Origin: Geomonas sp. Red32
GTDB lineage: Bacteria > Desulfobacterota > Desulfuromonadia > Geobacterales > Geobacteraceae
Reading direction: 5' to 3'
Assembly (NCBI RefSeq): GCF_023652955.1
Contig: NZ_JAKLOY010000003.1
Location: 186,001 to 250,000 of the forward strand
Length of the DNA: 64,000 nt
Position numbers and translations under genes: made by a program. Shown here one piece after another: positions 28,266-37,441 of the stretch. Positions within the stretch are counted from its first letter, which is position 1. The number at the start of each line of letters is the position of its first letter. The notes beneath the pieces were generated by a model. That model was not told the origin of the DNA. It saw nothing but the letters and a program-made list of their open reading frames with translations, and did not search any database.

Positions 28266-28305
28266 AAGGGGGAAGCGGATCTCGCCGCTTCCCCCTTCTT
28301 TTTTT
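28266..28305 (+). terminator. Rho-independent terminator
   Basis: A perfect 13-bp stem (AAGGGGGAAGCGG with CCGCTTCCCCCTT), 6-nt loop, and seven T, 25 nt after the MshEN-REC stop codon. Confidence 0.95.
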
Positions 28306-28420
28306 GCCGGGCTTCTTCCAATGAGGCCCCGTTTGATCCGCTATCTCCCCTTGACCCTCGTGCAGGCTCTGCTCTCTCCCTCCGGGTGTACGGGGTGGAG
28401 TGCGGGAAGGTTCCCGGCCG

Positions 28421-30235
28421 CTAGTAGTTCTCGAAGTCCTGGTCGTGGAGGTCGTCGCCGCTGCCGAGCTCCAGGTGGGCCCCCGGCGAGTTGGCCACCT
28501 TCCTGGCCTGCTCGGCCTCCGGACTCCTGGCTCCCCGCTGCTTTGCGTAGGTCGGCATCCTCTTGACCTGGGCCTTGCTGCCCCGGTGCCGCGGGGCGGC
28601 TCCGTTGTCGTCTTCCCCGGTCTTGAAGAAGGCGACGCTCGCCTGCAGCTGTTCCGCCTGGGCGGCCAGCTCCTCCGAGGTGGAGGCGATCTCCTCGCAG
28701 GCGGCGGCGTTTTGCTGGATGACCTGGTCGAGCTGCTGGATGGCCTTGTTGATCTGCTCGGCGCCGGTGTCCTGCTCCCGGCTGGCGGCACTGATCTCCT
28801 GGACCAGTTCGGCGGTCCGCTGGATATCCGGCACCATGCGGGCCAGCATCTCGCCGGCCTTCTCGGCCACCCCGACGCTGGATATGGAGAGCTCGGCGAT
28901 TTCGCCCGCCGCGGTCTGGCTCCGCTCGGCAAGCTTTCTCACCTCGCTGGCCACCACCGCGAATCCCTTGCCGTGCTCGCCGGCGCGGGCCGCCTCGATG
29001 GCGGCGTTCAGGGCGAGCATGTTGGTCTGGCGGGCAATCTCCTCGATGATGGAGATCTTCCCGGCGATCTGCTTCATGGCGACCACCGTTTCGGCCACCG
29101 CCTTTCCTCCCTCCCGGGTGTCGGCGGCCGAAGCCACCGCGATCCGCTCGGTCTGCAGGGCATTGTCGGCGTTCTGCTTGATGTTGGCCGACATCTGCTC
29201 CATGGACGCCGAAGCCTCCTCGGCCGCCGCCGACTGCTCGGTGGCCCCCTGCGACATCTCTTCCGAGCTCGAGGAGAGTTCCTGGCTCCCCGCCGCCACG
29301 TTGTCGGCCGCACTCTTCACCTGGCCCACGATGGAGGTCAGGTTGGTCACCATGCCATCGAGGCTCTTGCCGAGGAGATCCTCCTCGGACTTCACCTTGA
29401 TACGGACGGTGAGATCGCCCCCCGCCACCTTGCTGGCCGCCTGGGCCGCTTCCTTGATGTTTTCCACCATGTTCCGGAAGGAGGTGGCCAGCGTGCCGAT
29501 CTCGTCGCGGGAATCGGCGGTGATGGTCACCCCGACGTCCCCGACCGCCAGCCGGTCGGCGGCGGCAGCAAGCTCCTTCACCGGACGGCTGATGATGCGG
29601 GCGATGAAGAAGCCGAAGAAAATCGCCAGGAAGACCCCTGCCGTCGCGAGCGTCACCGTCGACCTGACCGATGCCTTCGCGCTCGCGGTGTTGGCCTCGG
29701 CCATCGACTTGGCCTGGGCAATCTTGCGGTCGGTCAGCTTCGCGACGTTAGCCTGGAACTCCCTGGTGACGTTCCCCAGGTCGCCGTAGAGAAGCGCCGA
29801 GGCCTCGGCCGTCTTGCCCGCCTTGGCCAGGGCCACCGTCTTGTCGAGCAGGGGGAGGTAGTTCTTGCGGGTGTCCGTCAGCGCCGCGAACATCTTCTTC
29901 GCCTCGTCGCTCACCAGGGTCTTCTCGAAGGACGCGAGCTCCTTGTCGGTTTCCTCGCGCAGGGAGAGTATGTTGGCGGCGAACTTTTCGCGGGCGGCCG
30001 GCGTCTGGGCGTGGATGAGGTCCCGGACGTTGATCCTCGTCCTCTCGAAGGAGGTCGAGATCGATCCCAGTTCCGTGGCCGGGACCATCATCTTCTCGTA
30101 CATCACCCGGTCTTCCTGGGCGATTTTCTGTATGTTGGTGACGCCGACCCAGCCGATCACCCCCGCCACCAGGGCGAGCGCCAGGTAGCTCGTCAGTAGT
30201 TTCGTTCCAATCTTCAAGTCATAAAACCATCTCAT
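28421..30235 (-). CDS. Methyl-accepting chemotaxis protein with 4-helix-bundle sensor
   Basis: A 604-residue chemoreceptor: TM1 (about 10-32), a helical periplasmic 4HB_MCP ligand domain (to about 190; [15 protein letters not shown]), TM2 ([23 protein letters not shown]), HAMP ([20 protein letters not shown] and a second HAMP-like part near 260-290) and a signalling domain with the tip [27 protein letters not shown] precedes the ATG. It is followed upstream on the same strand by cheW. Unlike the MCP at 2983 no sigma28 promoter was seen. Confidence 0.93.
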   Translation of the reverse strand: MRWFYDLKIGTKLLTSYLALALVAGVIGWVGVTNIQKIAQEDRVMYEKMMVPATELGSISTSFERTRINVRDLIHAQTPAAREKFAANILSLREETDKELASFEKTLVSDEAKKMFAALTDTRKNYLPLLDKTVALAKAGKTAEASALLYGDLGNVTREFQANVAKLTDRKIAQAKSMAEANTASAKASVRSTVTLATAGVFLAIFFGFFIARIISRPVKELAAAADRLAVGDVGVTITADSRDEIGTLATSFRNMVENIKEAAQAASKVAGGDLTVRIKVKSEEDLLGKSLDGMVTNLTSIVGQVKSAADNVAAGSQELSSSSEEMSQGATEQSAAAEEASASMEQMSANIKQNADNALQTERIAVASAADTREGGKAVAETVVAMKQIAGKISIIEEIARQTNMLALNAAIEAARAGEHGKGFAVVASEVRKLAERSQTAAGEIAELSISSVGVAEKAGEMLARMVPDIQRTAELVQEISAASREQDTGAEQINKAIQQLDQVIQQNAAACEEIASTSEELAAQAEQLQASVAFFKTGEDDNGAAPRHRGSKAQVKRMPTYAKQRGARSPEAEQARKVANSPGAHLELGSGDDLHDQDFENY

Positions 30236-30474
30236 GGCTGTGGTTCCTCGTTGCTACCGTGCGTGAATCCCCGTTTGCGGCCGGGGGTGCCGTTTCTGCC
30301 GCTGCTTCGCTACTCCCGTTCAACCCTCGGTTTTTTGATGCACCTCCTCCATTGCGGCGGGCGGCGCCGTCTCTCCGGCTGCTGCCACCGCCCATGCTCG
30401 TTGAGGGGAAACCGGTGCGCCTCCCGGAGCTCCATTCCGGACGGGCGTTTCCGTGGAATGCCGGGCGGGATGTA

Positions 30475-30975
30475 CTACGCCGACAGGCGCTGGTCTTCTA
30501 CGTCTTCGCTCGCTGCTGCGGTGGCTCCGGCAAAGATCCTGTCGATGTCGAGGATGATGATGAACTGGTCGTTGTGCTTACCCATCCCCTTCAGGAAATC
30601 GATGTTGAGACGGGTGCCGATCCGGGGAGGAGGCTCGATCTGGCTGGCTTCCAGGTCCAGCACCTCCTGCACCGCGTCCGCCATGGCCCCCATCACCACC
30701 TTCTCGCCGTCGAGCTCGACCTCCACGATGATGACGCAGGTGTTTACCGTCTTCTCCGCCCTGGCCATCCCGAACTTCTGCCTGAGGTCCAGTACCGGCA
30801 CCACGCTCCCGCGCAGGTTGATCACCCCGCGCATGTAGTCGGGGGTCTGGGGCACCTTGGTGGTGGTCGTGAAGTCGAGGACCTCCCGGACCTTGGCGAT
30901 TTCCAGCGCGAACATCTCCTCTTCCAGTTTGAACGTCAGGTACTGTGTAGTTTCCGTTACCACATCGACCGCCAT
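30475..30975 (-). CDS. cheW: Chemotaxis coupling protein CheW
   Basis: A 166-residue adaptor that links chemoreceptors to the CheA kinase. The two SH3-like subdomains are clear: QYLTFKLEEEMFALEIAKVREVL, PDYMRGVINLRGSVVPVLDLRQKFG and later GAMADAVQEVLDLEASQIEPPP, ending DQFIIILDIDRIF. AAGGAG at good distance marks the ATG at 30975; the frame is open further up without a better site. 239 bases separate it from the downstream MCP gene, so co-transcription is likely but not certain. Confidence 0.93.
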   Translation of the reverse strand: MAVDVVTETTQYLTFKLEEEMFALEIAKVREVLDFTTTTKVPQTPDYMRGVINLRGSVVPVLDLRQKFGMARAEKTVNTCVIIVEVELDGEKVVMGAMADAVQEVLDLEASQIEPPPRIGTRLNIDFLKGMGKHNDQFIIILDIDRIFAGATAAASEDVEDQRLSA

Positions 30976-31190
30976 GTCGTATCTCCTTTCCGCTTTGATC
31001 ATCGCCGGCCGCTCCTTTCCCGGAGCGCTATCCTGACCGAATGGGTTTGGTATCGACTGTCCTGCAAAAATATTGAGCTTTTTCTTTCACCTTATTCGCT
31101 TATAATCTTCCGCAAGACCCCGGAGGGGTGCTACCCTGCTCCGGCCGGCAATGCCCGCCTCGTTTAACCGTTCGCACCCGGAGAAACCTG

Positions 31191-32270
31191 ATGAACATCC
31201 TCGCCATCGACCCCGGTTCCACCTCGACCAAGATCGGCATCTACCGCCATGGAGAGCTGGTAAAGGGATGCATCCGGCATCCCCACGCCGAGATCGAAAG
31301 TTTCCCGCGGGTGATGGACCAGCTCGACTACCGGCTGGCGGCCCTGGAGGGTTACCTCGCCGAGCAGGGGGACACCGCGGCCTTCGACATCGTGGTGGGG
31401 AGGGGAGGCCTGGTCAGGCCGGTGCCGGGGGGGACCTACCTGGTGGACGACCTCCTCGAGGCCGATCTCGTGCGGGGGGTGAGCGGCGAACACGCCTGCA
31501 ACTTGGGCGGGGTACTCGCCCGGCGGGTGGCCGACCGCCACGGGGTAGCCGCCTGCATCGTGGACCCTCCGGTGATCGACGAGCTCTGGCCGCCGGCCCG
31601 CTTCTCCGGCCTGAAGGGGGTGGAGCGGACCAGCATGTTCCACGCGCTCAACCAGCGCGCCGTGGCGCTTGCCGTTGCCCGCGAGCTCGGGCGCGGCTAC
31701 CGCGAGCTCAACCTGATCGTGGCCCACCTGGGAAGCGGTATCACCATCGGTGCCCACCGGCAGGGTAGGGTGGTGGACGTCAACAACGGCCTCAACGGCG
31801 ACGGCCCCTTCTCCCCGGAGCGGACCGGCGGCCTTCCCCTCATCGGGGTCCTGCGCCTTTTGGAAAAGGGAAGCTGCTCCATCGACGAGCTCAAGGTGGT
31901 GATCGCCCGCCGCGGCGGCATCTTCAGCTACCTGGGGACGGTGGAGTTGACCGAGGTCGAGGAGCGGATCGCCCGGGGGGAGCGGGAGGCGGCCCAGGTC
32001 TTCGAGGCGCTGGTGTACCAGGTGGCCAAGGAGATCGGTGCGCTGGCCGCCGCCCTCGACGGAGAGGTGGATGCGGTACTATTAACGGGAGGGCTCGCGT
32101 TCTCGCAGGCGTTCACCGGGGCGCTTGCCGCCAAGGTCTCCTTCGTCGCGCCGGTCCTCATCCGGCCGGGGGAATACGAGCTCGAGGCGCTGGTGGAGGC
32201 GGGGGTACGGGTGTTGACCGGGGTGGAGCAGGCGAAGAGGTACGGGGGGAGCCATGAAGATCGGCCCTAA
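31191..32270 (+). CDS. buk: Butyrate kinase
   Basis: A 359-residue acetate/butyrate-kinase-family enzyme that interconverts acyl phosphate plus ADP with the carboxylate plus ATP. ASKHA signatures: MNILAIDPGSTSTKIGIY at the N-terminus, AHLGSGITIGAH (phosphate loop), DVNNGLNGDGPFSPERTG and VLLTGGLAFS. Length matches Buk (about 355) rather than AckA (about 400). It is translationally coupled to the fused phosphate acyltransferase (17-nt overlap), the classic ptb-buk pair in reverse order. TATAAT at 31101-31106 may be its promoter -10. Confidence 0.93.
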   Translation: MNILAIDPGSTSTKIGIYRHGELVKGCIRHPHAEIESFPRVMDQLDYRLAALEGYLAEQGDTAAFDIVVGRGGLVRPVPGGTYLVDDLLEADLVRGVSGEHACNLGGVLARRVADRHGVAACIVDPPVIDELWPPARFSGLKGVERTSMFHALNQRAVALAVARELGRGYRELNLIVAHLGSGITIGAHRQGRVVDVNNGLNGDGPFSPERTGGLPLIGVLRLLEKGSCSIDELKVVIARRGGIFSYLGTVELTEVEERIARGEREAAQVFEALVYQVAKEIGALAAALDGEVDAVLLTGGLAFSQAFTGALAAKVSFVAPVLIRPGEYELEALVEAGVRVLTGVEQAKRYGGSHEDRP

Positions 32271-33780
32271 TCTGCAGGCGGTGCTCGAGGCCCGGGAGGT
32301 GCCGGCGGAAAGCATCTGCGAGGCGCTCGGGTGGGATGCCGAGACGCTCTCGGCGGTGCTGGGCGACCGGCTCGCCCCCCGGATCTCCGAGCTTTTGCGC
32401 CTCTCCACCTTCCTCGGGGTCGGGCTCTCCACCCTCCTCTTCGGCCGCGAGCAGCTGGAGAGCCGGGTGGTGAAGACCGCCAAGAACGAGCGGGTGGGGG
32501 TGGACCGCAAGGGGCTTCTCCACTACGAGAGCCTCTCCCCCTCCTTCGCCGGCCGCCACTTGGAGCCGTTCGTCATCGACCTCTACCACGGCTCCCCCCA
32601 CGACCTGGAGGTGAGCCGCCACCCCGGCGAGGAGTTTCTCCATGTCCTCAATGGGGAGCTGCTGGTGACCGTCGGGGGGGAGAGCCACCACCTTGCCGAG
32701 GGGGATTCGCTCTACTTCGACTCGGGGCTCACCCATTCGCTGCAGGCGGTCACCCCGCTTGCCCGGGTCATTGCCGTCATCTACAAGAGCGAGTCGATGC
32801 TGAGGCTCACCAAGGGGCGCGGGATGCGGAGCGTGATCGAGGCCGCCAAGCTCCTCACCCGGCAGCAGGTAGCCCTGGCCTGCCCCGACCACAGTTCGCT
32901 CGCCGCCCTCAACAAGGCGATCGAGGAGGGGCTCGTCGACCGCGTGTACCTGGTCGGGAGCGCTGCCAAGGTCAGGGAGGCCTGCGGGAGCGAGCTGGTC
33001 TTCGACAAGCGCTACCTCCTGGTGGAGGTTCCCGACGATCTCCCCGACTATGCCGGCCGGGCCGCGCGTACCGCCGTCCAGCTCGTGCGGGGAGGGAAGG
33101 CCGACATGGTCATGAAGGGGGGGATCAACACGGCCCCCTTCACCAAGGCGATCCTCGACCATGAGCAGGGGATCGGCACCGGCAGGAGGCTCTCCATCGT
33201 GAGCGTCTTCGAGCTCCCCGGCGTGGAGCGGCTGATCTTTCTGACCGACCCGGCCATCAACCCCGAGCTCTTCCAGCACCAGGACCCCGCCAGCGGGATC
33301 GACATCATCGAGAACGCCATCGAGGTGGCCCGGGGGCTTGGGGTGGAGCGGCCGCGGGTGGCCCTTTTGGAGGCCAACGAGGTCCCCTCGGACAAGATCC
33401 CCACCACCCTCCTCGAGAAGGCCCTGGCCGAGCGCCTCTGGCCGGACGCCGAGGTGGACGGTCCGCTTTCCTACGACCTGGCCCTCTACCCGGAGGCGGT
33501 GGAGAAGAAGGGGCTTGCCGGGCACCCGGTGGCCGGACGGGCCGACGTGCTGGTGGTCCCCTCCATCTCCGGAGGCAATTTCCTCTACAAGAGCTGGGCC
33601 TTCACCATGGGGGCCGAGGTCGCCAACGTGGTGCTCGGCGCCCGTTTCCCGGTCGTCATGACCTCCCGTAACGATTCCGACCTGACCAAGTTCCTGACCA
33701 TCTGCGTGAGCGCCCTCCACGGCCATTTCCTCAAGCGCTCCACCGCCGCCGGGCCGGTTCCCGCCGCCTCCACCCCCTGA
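32254..33780 (+). CDS. XRE-cupin-phosphate acyltransferase fusion (phosphotransbutyrylase-like)
   Basis: A 508-residue three-part protein. Residues 1-65 form a Cro/CI-type HTH (ESICEALGWDAETLSAVLG, RISELLRLSTFLGVGLSTLLFG). Residues about 100-175 form a cupin with HPGEEFLHVLNGELLVTV, GDSLYFDSGLTHSLQ (His123, Glu126/127, His130, His161 as possible metal ligands). Residues about 195-495 are a full phosphate acetyl/butyryltransferase domain (ADMVMKGGINTAPFTKAIL, ADVLVVPSISGGNFLYKS). XRE-cupin proteins are normally stand-alone regulators, so this looks like an enzyme and its sensor/regulator in one chain. It overlaps buk by 17 nt. It converts acyl-CoA and acyl phosphate; DNA binding or ligand sensing is inference. 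Confidence 0.85.
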   Translation: MKIGPNLQAVLEAREVPAESICEALGWDAETLSAVLGDRLAPRISELLRLSTFLGVGLSTLLFGREQLESRVVKTAKNERVGVDRKGLLHYESLSPSFAGRHLEPFVIDLYHGSPHDLEVSRHPGEEFLHVLNGELLVTVGGESHHLAEGDSLYFDSGLTHSLQAVTPLARVIAVIYKSESMLRLTKGRGMRSVIEAAKLLTRQQVALACPDHSSLAALNKAIEEGLVDRVYLVGSAAKVREACGSELVFDKRYLLVEVPDDLPDYAGRAARTAVQLVRGGKADMVMKGGINTAPFTKAILDHEQGIGTGRRLSIVSVFELPGVERLIFLTDPAINPELFQHQDPASGIDIIENAIEVARGLGVERPRVALLEANEVPSDKIPTTLLEKALAERLWPDAEVDGPLSYDLALYPEAVEKKGLAGHPVAGRADVLVVPSISGGNFLYKSWAFTMGAEVANVVLGARFPVVMTSRNDSDLTKFLTICVSALHGHFLKRSTAAGPVPAASTP

Positions 33781-33787
33781 GGAGCCT

Positions 33788-34552
33788 ATGCCCCCTTCTC
33801 TCCCCCTCATCATCGGACACCGGGGGGCCTCCAGCGAGGCCCCCGAGAACACGCTCGCTTCCTTCCGGCTCGCCTTCCAGGAGGGGGCCGACGGGATCGA
33901 GGCCGATTTCCAGCTTACCCGCGACGGCGAGATCGTCTGCCTGCACGACGCCGGTACCGGCCGCACCGCCGGGATCGACCTCCCGGTGGCGGGCTCCACA
34001 TTGGCCGAGTTGCGCCGCCTCGACGTGGGGCTTTGGAAGGGGGAACGCTGGCGCGGGGCGAGGATCCCGGCCTTGCGGGAGGTGCTGGGGGCCCTCCCCG
34101 ACGGCAAGAGGCTCTTCGTCGAGCTCAAGGGGGGCCCGGAGCTCGTCGAGCCGGTCGCCCGGGAGGTGGCCCTGCACACGGTCGACCCGTCGAGGCTTCG
34201 TTTCCTCTGCTTCGACGCCGAGGTGATCCGCCTCATCAAGAAAAAGCTCCCCCACTGCCGGGCCTGCTGGCTAACCGACTACCGCTTCCGCGGCTACTGG
34301 CGCCCCTCGCCGGCCGAGGTGCTGGCCACCCTGGCCGGGATCTCGGCCGACGGGCTCGCGAGCCGCGACCGGGCCGTCCTCGATGAGGCGCTCGTGGGGA
34401 CCCTGAGGAGCCGGGGGATGGAGGTACACGTCTGGACGGTGGATTCCCCGGCCGCCGCCAGAAGGCTCTGCGGGCTCGGGGTCGACTCCATCATGACCAA
34501 CCGCCCGGGGCGGCTCCGCGCCTCGCTGGAAGGGAAGGGGGGGAGACCGTGA
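33788..34552 (+). CDS. Glycerophosphodiester phosphodiesterase
   Basis: A 254-residue GDPD-family TIM-barrel enzyme that hydrolyses glycerophosphodiesters to glycerol-3-phosphate and an alcohol. Catalytic motifs are GHRGASSEAPENT, GIEADFQLTRDG (metal Glu and Asp) and CLHDAGTGRT with the second His; C-terminal VHVWTVDSP and GVDSIMTNRPGRL close the barrel. No signal peptide, so cytoplasmic. It lies 7 nt after the Ptb fusion and overlaps the next gene as GTGA, so lipid turnover is linked to this operon. Confidence 0.93.
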   Translation: MPPSLPLIIGHRGASSEAPENTLASFRLAFQEGADGIEADFQLTRDGEIVCLHDAGTGRTAGIDLPVAGSTLAELRRLDVGLWKGERWRGARIPALREVLGALPDGKRLFVELKGGPELVEPVAREVALHTVDPSRLRFLCFDAEVIRLIKKKLPHCRACWLTDYRFRGYWRPSPAEVLATLAGISADGLASRDRAVLDEALVGTLRSRGMEVHVWTVDSPAAARRLCGLGVDSIMTNRPGRLRASLEGKGGRP

Positions 34553-36741
34553 ACCGGATGGCCTACCTCGCAACCGGCCGGATGATCGCCATGGCGGAGA
34601 AGTTCTCCCGCCTCAGGGTACACGTCCACGGCCAGGAGAACATCCCCCGCGACCGGGGGGTGATCTTCGTGGTCAACCACTTCACCCGGATCGAGACCCT
34701 GCTCCTTCCCTACCACATCCACCTCTTGACCCACCACCCGGTCTGGTCGCTGGCCGATGCCTCCTTCTTCGACGGCCCCTTGAGCGGTCTGCTCGACATG
34801 ATGGGGGCCATCTCGACCAAGAGCCCGGACCGCGATCAGGTGGTGGTGAAGACCCTTCTGACCGGCGAAGCCAACTGGATCATCTTCCCCGAGGGGCGCA
34901 TGGTGAAGGACAAGCGCCATTTCCGGCGCCGCTTCCTGCTTCCCTCCCGCGGGACCAGGCCCCACTCGGGCGCCGCCACCCTCACGCTCAGGACCGAATT
35001 CTACCGCCAGCGCCTCTCCCTTTTGACGAGTAGCGACCCCGCCGAGGCGGACCGGATCCTGCAGCGGTTCGGGATCGAGGACCCGGGACCGGTCTTGAGC
35101 GGGAAGTGCTGGATCGTCCCGGTCAACCTCACCTACTACCCCCTGAGGGCCAAGGAGAACATCCTCGGCACCCTGGCCAACGTCTACCTCAAGGGGGCCT
35201 CGCCGCGCCTTAAGGAGGAGATGCTGACCGAGGGGAGCATGCTCTTTTCCGGGGTCGACATCGATATCCGGTTCGGCGAGCCGCTCGACCCGTCGCTATC
35301 CCTTCTGAAGCCTCCCATCAGCCGGGACATCGGTTCCCGGGGAGGGCTCGGGTTCGACGACCCGCTTCCCTCGCTCCCCGACCTCCGGCGGGAGGCGCAC
35401 CGGCTCATGGAGAGCTTCATGTCCTCCATCTACCGGCTCACCACGGTCAACCACGATCATCTCTTCGCTTCGCTGCTCCGCGCCTACCCGCTGGCGAGCA
35501 TCGACGAGGACGACCTGCGCCGCCGCGTCTTCCTGCTCGCCTCTGAGTGCCTCGCCAAGAGCCGGGTCCACTGCCACACAAGCCTCAAGACGGGGCAGCT
35601 GGCCCTGCTCACCGACGACCGCTACCACAAGTACCGGGACTTCCTCCTGCTGGCCCTGGAGACCGGGGTGGTCACCAGGAAGGAGGGGGTGCTCCACAAG
35701 GACCGGAGCAAGTTCTCGGCCCCCTTCGACCTGCAGCGGGTCCGCATCGAGAACCCGCTGGGGGTGATCGCCAACGAGGTGATGCCGCTCTCCGCCCTGC
35801 AGCGGGAGGTCCACCTGATGGACTGGCTCCCTGCTTTCGTGGTGCGCGCCCGGGTGGCCGCCCTCCTGGAGCGCCAGGCGCTGGCCGAGTTCGAGGCCGA
35901 CTACCGTGAATTTTACCGGGACGGGGAGACCAAGGAGCGGCGGGTCGGCGCCCCGGTCCTTTTGAGGGGGCGCTCGCGCAAGGTCGGGGTGGTGCTCGTG
36001 CATGGCTTCCTGGCCGCCCCCGCCGAGGTAGCGGAGCTCGCCCATTACCTGAACGAGAAGGGGTGCTACGTCTACCAGGTGCGCCTGAAGGGGCACGGCA
36101 CCTCGCCCGACGACCTCGCGCTGAGGAGCGGCGCGGACTGGGTGGAGTCGGTGGACCTCGGGGTGGCCCTGATGAAGGCTCTGTGCGACCGGGTGGTGCT
36201 CGGGGGATTCTCCTTCGGCGCCGGAGTGGCCCTCGACTGCGCCAGCCGGGTTCCCGGCATCGCCGGGGTCTTCGCCGTCTGCCCGCCGCTTAGGCTCATG
36301 GACATCTCCTCCCGCTTCGCCCCCGCCATCACCGTCTGGAACCGGCTGATGGACGCCTTCAGTTACCAGTGGGCCAAGAAGGAGTTCGTGGAGACCGTCC
36401 CGGAGCGGCCGCACATCAACTACGCCCGCCTCCCGGTCAGCGGGGTGCTGGCCTTGGGGCGTTTCATGAAGGATCTGGAGGGGAAGCTGCACGGGATAGA
36501 GACGCCGGTCCTGGTGGTGCAGGCCGCGGGGGACCCGGTGGTGGATCCCCGGGGCTCCCGGCGCCTGTTCGAACTTTTGGGGAGCCGGCAGAAGGGGTAC
36601 CGCCTCTTCCCGTTCGAACGCCACGGGATCCTGGCGGGCCCCGGGTCCGGCGAGGTCTTCGTCTCTATCGACCGTTTTCTGGAGGGTGTGATGGGGGGAG
36701 CGCCGCTGTTCGAAGGGGAGGGGGGAGAACTTCCCGGGTAG
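34549..36741 (+). CDS. PlsC-type acyltransferase fused to an alpha/beta hydrolase
   Basis: A 730-residue protein. The N-terminal part is a 1-acyl-glycerol-3-phosphate acyltransferase domain: VVNHFTRIET holds the HX4(D/E) dyad as His44 and Glu49 (Glu in place of the usual Asp), and FPEGRM is at 113-117. A middle region (about 250-470) is unassigned. The C-terminal 250 residues are an alpha/beta hydrolase: HGFLAAP oxyanion turn near 484, nucleophile Ser555 in GFSFGAG, acid in AAGDPVVDP and His692 in FERHGI. Both halves keep their catalytic residues, so it could acylate and hydrolyse lipids. GTG start in a GTGA overlap with the diesterase gene. Confidence 0.87.
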   Translation: MNRMAYLATGRMIAMAEKFSRLRVHVHGQENIPRDRGVIFVVNHFTRIETLLLPYHIHLLTHHPVWSLADASFFDGPLSGLLDMMGAISTKSPDRDQVVVKTLLTGEANWIIFPEGRMVKDKRHFRRRFLLPSRGTRPHSGAATLTLRTEFYRQRLSLLTSSDPAEADRILQRFGIEDPGPVLSGKCWIVPVNLTYYPLRAKENILGTLANVYLKGASPRLKEEMLTEGSMLFSGVDIDIRFGEPLDPSLSLLKPPISRDIGSRGGLGFDDPLPSLPDLRREAHRLMESFMSSIYRLTTVNHDHLFASLLRAYPLASIDEDDLRRRVFLLASECLAKSRVHCHTSLKTGQLALLTDDRYHKYRDFLLLALETGVVTRKEGVLHKDRSKFSAPFDLQRVRIENPLGVIANEVMPLSALQREVHLMDWLPAFVVRARVAALLERQALAEFEADYREFYRDGETKERRVGAPVLLRGRSRKVGVVLVHGFLAAPAEVAELAHYLNEKGCYVYQVRLKGHGTSPDDLALRSGADWVESVDLGVALMKALCDRVVLGGFSFGAGVALDCASRVPGIAGVFAVCPPLRLMDISSRFAPAITVWNRLMDAFSYQWAKKEFVETVPERPHINYARLPVSGVLALGRFMKDLEGKLHGIETPVLVVQAAGDPVVDPRGSRRLFELLGSRQKGYRLFPFERHGILAGPGSGEVFVSIDRFLEGVMGGAPLFEGEGGELPG

Positions 36742-36751
36742 AAATGGCGAG

Positions 36752-36777
36752 AGGGCGAGGAGAATGCGCCTCGCCCT
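36752..36777 (+). terminator. Hairpin after the buk-ptb-lipid operon
   Basis: A 9-bp stem AGGGCGAGG/CCTCGCCCT with an 8-nt loop, 11 nt after the stop codon. The T-run is weak (GCTTTGG), so termination may be partial. Confidence 0.6.
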
Positions 36778-36842
36778 TGCTTTGGCTGGGTGGGCCTCCA
36801 GACCCCGCGGTCATGAAAACCGGGAGCTGTCGGCGGCGGGGG

Positions 36843-36941
36843 TTAGGGGTGCTGGTTTTTGTGCCTCACGTAGGAGAGCACCTGGGTGGAAACGGCTACA
36901 AACGAGATCAGTGCGAAAATCGTTACCACGGCGTTGAGCAT
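36843..36941 (-). CDS. 32-residue single-TM membrane peptide
   Basis: Not recognised by family. Reads MLNAVVTIFALISFVAVSTQ followed by VLSYVRHKNQHP. It begins with a hydrophobic helix of about 18 residues and ends in a basic tail, so it should sit in the inner membrane with the tail in the cytoplasm. A strong ribosome site (AAGGGAGGTG) lies 5-6 nt before the ATG. It starts inside the end of the preceding small gene (19-nt overlap), which supports coupled translation. Peptides of this size commonly act as small subunits of membrane enzymes or transporters. Confidence 0.6.
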   Translation of the reverse strand: MLNAVVTIFALISFVAVSTQVLSYVRHKNQHP

Positions 36942-37132
36942 GATTCACCTCCCTTGTTGTGTTGACGACCGCTCATGGTGACCTTGCGGGGCGGGATCAG
37001 CTCCTCTTCGGAGCTTCCGGCTCCCGGCATGGTACCGGGGACCAGCCGCGACTGTCCGGCCCAGGCCACTGCGGATACCCGCAACGCTGCTGCCACCATC
37101 ACGACTGCTAATGCGATCACTGCCATCATCAT
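36923..37132 (-). CDS. 69-residue small membrane or exported protein
   Basis: Not recognised. Starts MMMAVIALAVVMVAAALRVS, one hydrophobic helix, then a polar tail (GAGSSEEELIPPRKV) of about 45 residues. GGAGGG precedes the first of three consecutive ATG codons. It overlaps the 32-residue peptide gene downstream. The upstream DNA has a palindrome TTCATTTAATGAA near 37162 and a related TTTCATTAAA near 37211, possible regulatory sites. Confidence 0.55.
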   Translation of the reverse strand: MMMAVIALAVVMVAAALRVSAVAWAGQSRLVPGTMPGAGSSEEELIPPRKVTMSGRQHNKGGESCSTPW

Positions 37133-37441
37133 GGAATTCCCTCCGGCCGCTCCTGCGGCATTTCATTTAATGAAGCTAAATGCGCGGAGCGTGCCAACGC
37201 TAAGCTGGCCATTTCATTAAAGAGACTCCCCCCCGGCGTTTTTTTCGCTGTTCACCTTTCGCACACCTGCTGTTCAAGGCCGGTACAGGCGCAGCTCCGG
37301 TGGCGGCGGGGATAGGTGGCCTCCCGGCGGGCGCGCCGCCGGCGGCCGGTGTGAACCCCTCGTCCGCGGAATGCCTGCCGGATGCGGTGGCGCGTCTATT
37401 GGGCGTTTAACTTTTCGGCGGGATCTGTTACAAGGGGAGCT

